64,000 nt of DNA from Sphingobacteriales bacterium (GTDB lineage Bacteria > Bacteroidota > Bacteroidia > Chitinophagales > LD1). Made by a program: the position numbers and the translations under genes. Below, piece by piece: positions 60,320 through 64,000 of the stretch. Numbering within the stretch: position 1 is the stretch's first letter; every line of letters starts with the position of its first letter. The notes under the pieces were generated by a model that searched no databases, was not told the DNA's origin, and saw nothing but the letters and a program-made list of their open reading frames with translations. The stretch covers positions 1 through 64,000 of the forward strand of contig JADFDM010000013.1 in NCBI GenBank assembly GCA_018262795.1. Direction: 5' to 3'.

Positions 60320-61317
60320 AAAAAATTCTCTTTCTTCTATCGCTGCTCACGGGCGGAATATTGTATGCGCAAGATGAACCACTCCTCCAACCGGGTCGGG
60401 TAGTTTTTTATAATGTAGAAAACCTGTTCGACACCATCAACGACCCCGCCACCCGAGATGAAGACTTTCTTCCCGACTCAAAACGCGCCTGGAATACCAA
60501 AAAATACGAAATCAAAATAAGGCATATCGCCAAAGTATTGGGCAGCCTTTTCGACACCATACAACCACTCATTATTGGTTTGTCGGAAGTGGAAAACGAA
60601 AAAGTGTTACAAGATTTGGTGGCTCAGCCCGAGCTGCAAAAATATAACCTCGGCATTGTGCACCACGACTCCCCGGACGAAAGAGGCATTGATGTGGCCT
60701 TGCTTTATAACCCACTGGTGATTGGCGAAGTGTTCAACACTTTCCTGCCCATTGATTTGGGGGAAGATAAAACCCGCGACATCGTTTACTTCAAGGCCTA
60801 CATGGACGAGGGGGCTCCACTTTGGGTGTTTGTCAACCACTGGAGCAGCCGATGGGGCGGACCGGAAAAAAGTGAAAGCAAACGATTGGTGGAAGAGAAA
60901 ACACTGAAAGCAAAAATTGAGGATATCTATTTGGGCGAACCCGATTCAAAGGTCATTATCATGGGCGACTTTAACGACAACCCCACCGATGAAAGTTTAA
61001 CGGCTTTAAGCACCGCTAAAAAAAATCAACCCAAACTCATTAACCTCATGAAGCCGCTGTATGAAAAAGGAAACTTTACTTTGAAGTATAAAGGCGAGAA
61101 CGACATTTTCGACCAGTTCATTGTTTCTCAAAATTTAATGAACCCCCAATCGGAATATTGTGTGCGCAATCTCGCGGCTTATATCTATTCCCCCTCGTGG
61201 CTGCTGTTCAATCATCCAAAATACGGGTACATTCCCAACCGCACTTATGTCGGTAGCTGGTGGGTAGGAGGGTATAGCGATCACCTGCCGGTGTACTTCG
61301 ATCTCGTTTTTAAATAA
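60316..61317 (+). CDS. Exported endonuclease/exonuclease/phosphatase-family protein
   Basis: A 333-aa protein with a signal peptide (MKKILFLLSLLTGGILYAQ) and an EEP domain: FYNVENLFDT, GLSEVENEKV, NHWSSRWGG, MGDFNDNPTD and a C-terminal SDHLPVYFDL with the catalytic His. EEP proteins cleave phosphodiesters in nucleic acids or lipids; the substrate is unknown, but periplasmic or secreted location points to extracellular nucleic-acid or phospholipid breakdown. The stop lies 4 bp from the convergent pterin-synthase gene. Confidence 0.82.
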   Translation: MKKILFLLSLLTGGILYAQDEPLLQPGRVVFYNVENLFDTINDPATRDEDFLPDSKRAWNTKKYEIKIRHIAKVLGSLFDTIQPLIIGLSEVENEKVLQDLVAQPELQKYNLGIVHHDSPDERGIDVALLYNPLVIGEVFNTFLPIDLGEDKTRDIVYFKAYMDEGAPLWVFVNHWSSRWGGPEKSESKRLVEEKTLKAKIEDIYLGEPDSKVIIMGDFNDNPTDESLTALSTAKKNQPKLINLMKPLYEKGNFTLKYKGENDIFDQFIVSQNLMNPQSEYCVRNLAAYIYSPSWLLFNHPKYGYIPNRTYVGSWWVGGYSDHLPVYFDLVFK

Positions 61318-61321
61318 AATC

Positions 61322-61738
61322 TCAGGCGGGATATTCAAAATAGTTGCGCTCCGTTTCCCACAGCCGCACTTGCAAATCATATTTTTTATCGAGACGATGG
61401 CGAAGCAGGTTATAAATCACCACTACAATATTTTCTCCCGTAGGATTCAGGTCCTTAAACTCCGGGCAATCTAAGTTCAGGTTGTGATGGTCAAAACGGT
61501 GGTGCACTTCCTCCTGCATTATCTTTTTCAGTTCATCCAGATTAATCACATAGCCGGTAATAGGGTCTGTGTCGCCCACTACTCTAACATCTAAGCGGTA
61601 GTTGTGACCATGATAATTTTCATTGGCACACAAGCCAAACACTTCCCGATTTTTCTCCTCACTCCAATTTTTGTAATACAGCCGGTGCGCTGCATTGAAG
61701 GTTATTTTCCGAAATACCGCTACTCTGTTTGTTGGCAT
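61322..61738 (-). CDS. 6-pyruvoyl-tetrahydropterin synthase / 6-carboxytetrahydropterin synthase (QueD/PTPS family)
   Basis: A 138-aa T-fold enzyme. FNAAHRL and HGHNYRLDVRV provide the zinc-binding His residues, and Cys in GLCANENYHGHNY the catalytic thiol; EETERNYFEYPA-like WETERNYFEYPA holds the conserved C-terminal Glu. The Cys-to-HGH spacing (CANENYHGH) is like PTPS as well as QueD, so it may make a tetrahydropterin or the queuosine precursor. No queC or queE is in the window. Confidence 0.88.
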   Translation of the reverse strand: MPTNRVAVFRKITFNAAHRLYYKNWSEEKNREVFGLCANENYHGHNYRLDVRVVGDTDPITGYVINLDELKKIMQEEVHHRFDHHNLNLDCPEFKDLNPTGENIVVVIYNLLRHRLDKKYDLQVRLWETERNYFEYPA

Positions 61739-61993
61739 ATTCTATCATTTATGGAACTTATCAGTTCCTGTAAAAAGTAAGTGCTAAATTGACCTAAATA
61801 ATTAATTCTTCTCCCATTCAGAAACTCGGTATGTACTGCTTTGCATACAAAAGAAGCAAAGGTGTTTCTCTTCATTTGTAATATTCGAAAAACAACGGCA
61901 TTTTAGAACCGAAAATGAACAAGCCCGAAGACTGCACGAAAAAACTATACCTTGCATTCCTTCCACCATTACTAAAAAAACAATCCCACGAAT
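61739..61993. other. Intergenic region upstream of clpP
   Basis: 255 bp with A/T-rich sequence and no exact TAnnTTTG match at a useful position; TTCATTTG at 61871 is one base off. No gene seen. Confidence 0.4.
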
Positions 61994-62698
61994 ATGAATT
62001 TGAAAGAAGCACAAGACTTTAAGAAATACGCGGTAAAGCATCGCGGCATTAACAGCACACAGGTAGAAAGGTATATCAGCAAAGTGCAGGGGCAGCAGGG
62101 CATCAACAACCTCACCCGTACCGTTATTGAGGAGCGGCAGATGCCGTTTAGAGAGGTGGATGTGTTTTCGCGATTGATGATGGATCGCATCATTTTCTTA
62201 GGCACTCCCATTGACGATTACATTGCTGCTATTATTCAGGCGCAACTGTTGTTTCTCGAAAGCAGCGATAGCCGCAGCGATGTGCAGATATACATCAACA
62301 GCCCCGGAGGCGAAGTGTATTCCGGCTTGGGAATTTACGATACCATGCAATACGTTTCGATGGATGTGGCGACCATCTGCACCGGTATGGCCGCCAGCAT
62401 GGCTGCCGTTCTACTTTGCGCAGGAGCCAAAGGCAAGCGCACTGCGCTGAAGCACGCTCGCACCATGATTCACCAACCGCTGGGGGGCATCGGTGGCAAG
62501 GCCAGCGAAATCGAAATCTCGGTCAAAGAAATTCAGAAAATTAAGGGAGAACTCTACGAAGTAATTGCTTTCCACACCGGGCAAACGATGGAAAAGGTGG
62601 CGCTGGATAGCGATCGCGATTACTGGATGCGCAGTGATGAGGCCAAGGAATACGGAATGATTGACGAGATATTAGTACGCAACACTAAGCGCGATTAA
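61994..62698 (+). CDS. clpP: ATP-dependent Clp protease proteolytic subunit
   Basis: ClpP forms the serine-protease barrel that degrades substrates fed by ClpX or ClpA. The 234-aa protein has the catalytic Ser in GMAASMAA, His in MIHQPLGG and Asp in DSDRDYWM. It has an N-terminal extension of about 30 residues beyond the usual propeptide (MNLKEAQDFKKYAVKHRGIN). It is followed by clpX after 58 bp. Confidence 0.95.
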   Translation: MNLKEAQDFKKYAVKHRGINSTQVERYISKVQGQQGINNLTRTVIEERQMPFREVDVFSRLMMDRIIFLGTPIDDYIAAIIQAQLLFLESSDSRSDVQIYINSPGGEVYSGLGIYDTMQYVSMDVATICTGMAASMAAVLLCAGAKGKRTALKHARTMIHQPLGGIGGKASEIEISVKEIQKIKGELYEVIAFHTGQTMEKVALDSDRDYWMRSDEAKEYGMIDEILVRNTKRD

Positions 62699-62756
62699 AT
62701 CGTCATAGCATAACTATTTATTTTTTTCACCGTAAACAAAACGGAAGGAACCAATT

Positions 62757-63989
62757 ATGAAGAAGGAAGCAGAACCGTGTTGCTCTTTTTGCGGACGCAA
62801 AAAGCGCGAAACTCAAATACTTATTTCAGGCATCGAAGGCCATATTTGCGAAAACTGTGTCACGCAGGCACAGCAAATCATTGATGAAGAACTATTTCAG
62901 AAACACAAAAAGTTTCAGTTCTCCTTGCCTAATTCGGTGAAGCCTAAGGACATCAAGAAATTTCTCGACCAGTACGTTATCGGGCAAGATGAAGCAAAGA
63001 AATACATCAGTGTAGCCGTGTACAATCACTACAAGCGCTTGAACCAAAGCAAGACAGATGAAGTGGAGATAGAAAAGAGCAACATATTAATGGTGGGGCA
63101 AACCGGTACGGGGAAAACCTTACTGGCTCGCTCTATCGCTAAGTTTCTCAACGTGCCTTTTACCATCGTAGATGCCACCGTATTTACCGAAGCCGGCTAT
63201 GTGGGAGAAGATGTAGAAAGTATTCTTTCGCGCCTGTTGCAGGTTTGTAACTACGATGTAACTGCCGCCCAACACGGTATCATTTACATTGACGAAATGG
63301 ACAAAATTGCCCGCAAAGGCGACAACCCTTCCATTACCCGCGATGTGAGTGGCGAGGGAGTGCAGCAAGCGATGTTGAAATTGCTGGAAGGTACCGAAGT
63401 GCTGGTTCCGCCACAAGGCGGGCGCAAACATCCGGAACAAAAGATGGTGAAGTTAGATACCTCTAATATTCTGTTTATTTGTGGAGGGGCTTTTGAAGGG
63501 ATTGACCGGATCATCGCCTCTCGAATGAACCAAAGCAAGGTTGGCTTTAAAAAGAATACTGAAAAAGACAAGGTGGACGATACCAATATGCTACAGTATA
63601 TTTCACCTACTGATTTGCGTACCTTTGGTTTGATTCCCGAATTGATTGGCCGCGTACCGGTGACCGTTCACTTAGACCCCTTAGATATTACTGCGCTGAA
63701 AGCGATTCTCACCGAACCCAAAAACGCTCTGCTAAAACAATACAAGAAGATATTTAAGGCCGATGGAATCAACTTGAAGTTTGATGAAGATGCCATTGAT
63801 TTCATAGTAGAAAAAGCGATGGAACTGAAATTAGGTGCTCGCGGGCTTCGCTCCATTTGCGAAGCTATTATGAACGATGCCATGTTTGAAATGCCTTCAC
63901 AACCGGAGAAAAAAGAGTTTTTAATCACGCATGACTTTGTGGAGGAGAAATTTGAAAAATCAAATATCAACCGACTCAAAGTAGCGTAA
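62757..63989 (+). CDS. clpX: ATP-dependent Clp protease ATP-binding subunit ClpX
   Basis: ClpX is an AAA+ unfoldase that delivers substrates to ClpP. The 410-aa protein has the N-terminal C4 zinc domain (CCSFCGRKKRET ... CENC), Walker A GQTGTGKTLLARSIAK, pore loop GYVGEDVE, Walker B IIYIDEMDKIARK, and sensor-2 LGARGLRSICEA. It forms an operon with clpP. The stop at 63987-63989 lies 11 bp before the window end, so the gene is complete. Confidence 0.97.
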   Translation: MKKEAEPCCSFCGRKKRETQILISGIEGHICENCVTQAQQIIDEELFQKHKKFQFSLPNSVKPKDIKKFLDQYVIGQDEAKKYISVAVYNHYKRLNQSKTDEVEIEKSNILMVGQTGTGKTLLARSIAKFLNVPFTIVDATVFTEAGYVGEDVESILSRLLQVCNYDVTAAQHGIIYIDEMDKIARKGDNPSITRDVSGEGVQQAMLKLLEGTEVLVPPQGGRKHPEQKMVKLDTSNILFICGGAFEGIDRIIASRMNQSKVGFKKNTEKDKVDDTNMLQYISPTDLRTFGLIPELIGRVPVTVHLDPLDITALKAILTEPKNALLKQYKKIFKADGINLKFDEDAIDFIVEKAMELKLGARGLRSICEAIMNDAMFEMPSQPEKKEFLITHDFVEEKFEKSNINRLKVA

Positions 63990-64000
63990 CATTATCATCT

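Overview
The window looks like a piece of a Bacteroidota chromosome, possibly from the Chitinophagales/Sphingobacteriales side or an uncultured relative. The signs are: five secreted proteins with a C-terminal type IX secretion (T9SS) sorting domain; several upstream sites matching the Bacteroidota promoter pattern TTG-N18-20-TAnnTTTG; no strong Shine-Dalgarno sequences; a DUF1573 protein; a trigger factor of the divergent Bacteroidota kind; and a urea-transporter/LytM fusion. Most genes are housekeeping genes in short operons. Several convergent gene pairs nearly abut. No phage, insertion sequence, CRISPR array or rRNA was recognised.

Layout. 1-10 kb: a cut-off surface or envelope protein with a repeated coiled coil, uvrA, an ECF sigma factor with a small downstream protein, recA, a secreted esterase, and a secreted protein with Kazal-like domains. 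10-24.7 kb: trmB plus an alkyltransferase-like protein, an rpoN-PAP2-enoyl-CoA hydratase operon, asnS, two membrane glycosyltransferases, a 2-oxoglutarate-type oxygenase, DUF1573, rlmN, a short stretch of probable gene debris, and efp-accB-accC. 24.8-38.6 kb: a diheme cytochrome c, DUF177-rpmF, an ABC-F ATPase, a SulP transporter, a holin-family protein, an M43 metalloprotease, two lipoproteins, fabH, a repeat protein with a HAD phosphatase, two tRNAs, and tig. 38.9-47.3 kb: a six-gene minus-strand operon with an AraC-type regulator upstream and a LysE exporter on the other strand. 47.4-64 kb: two T9SS cargo proteins, radC, rpsT, sucA-sucB-[GxxExxY]-lpd, a sterol-reductase homologue, a 42-bp tandem array, an SDR-nuclease pair, a pterin synthase, and clpP-clpX.

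The most interesting locus is the operon at 38886-45561: a PqqD-like peptide-binding protein (RRE fold), an ATP-grasp ligase, a fold-III PLP decarboxylase with an altered specificity motif, a urea-transporter domain fused to a degenerate LytM (M23) domain, an outer-membrane barrel, and a TPR protein. Genes overlap or sit within about 20 bp of each other. It reads as a peptide or amino-acid modification system coupled to a trans-envelope conduit, and I know of no described function for it. Other notable items are a eukaryote-type sterol delta-7 reductase homologue, a GxxExxY gene sitting inside the 2-oxoglutarate dehydrogenase operon between 37-bp imperfect inverted repeats, nine copies of a 42-bp repeat, and a protein with six gap-free 19-residue repeats.
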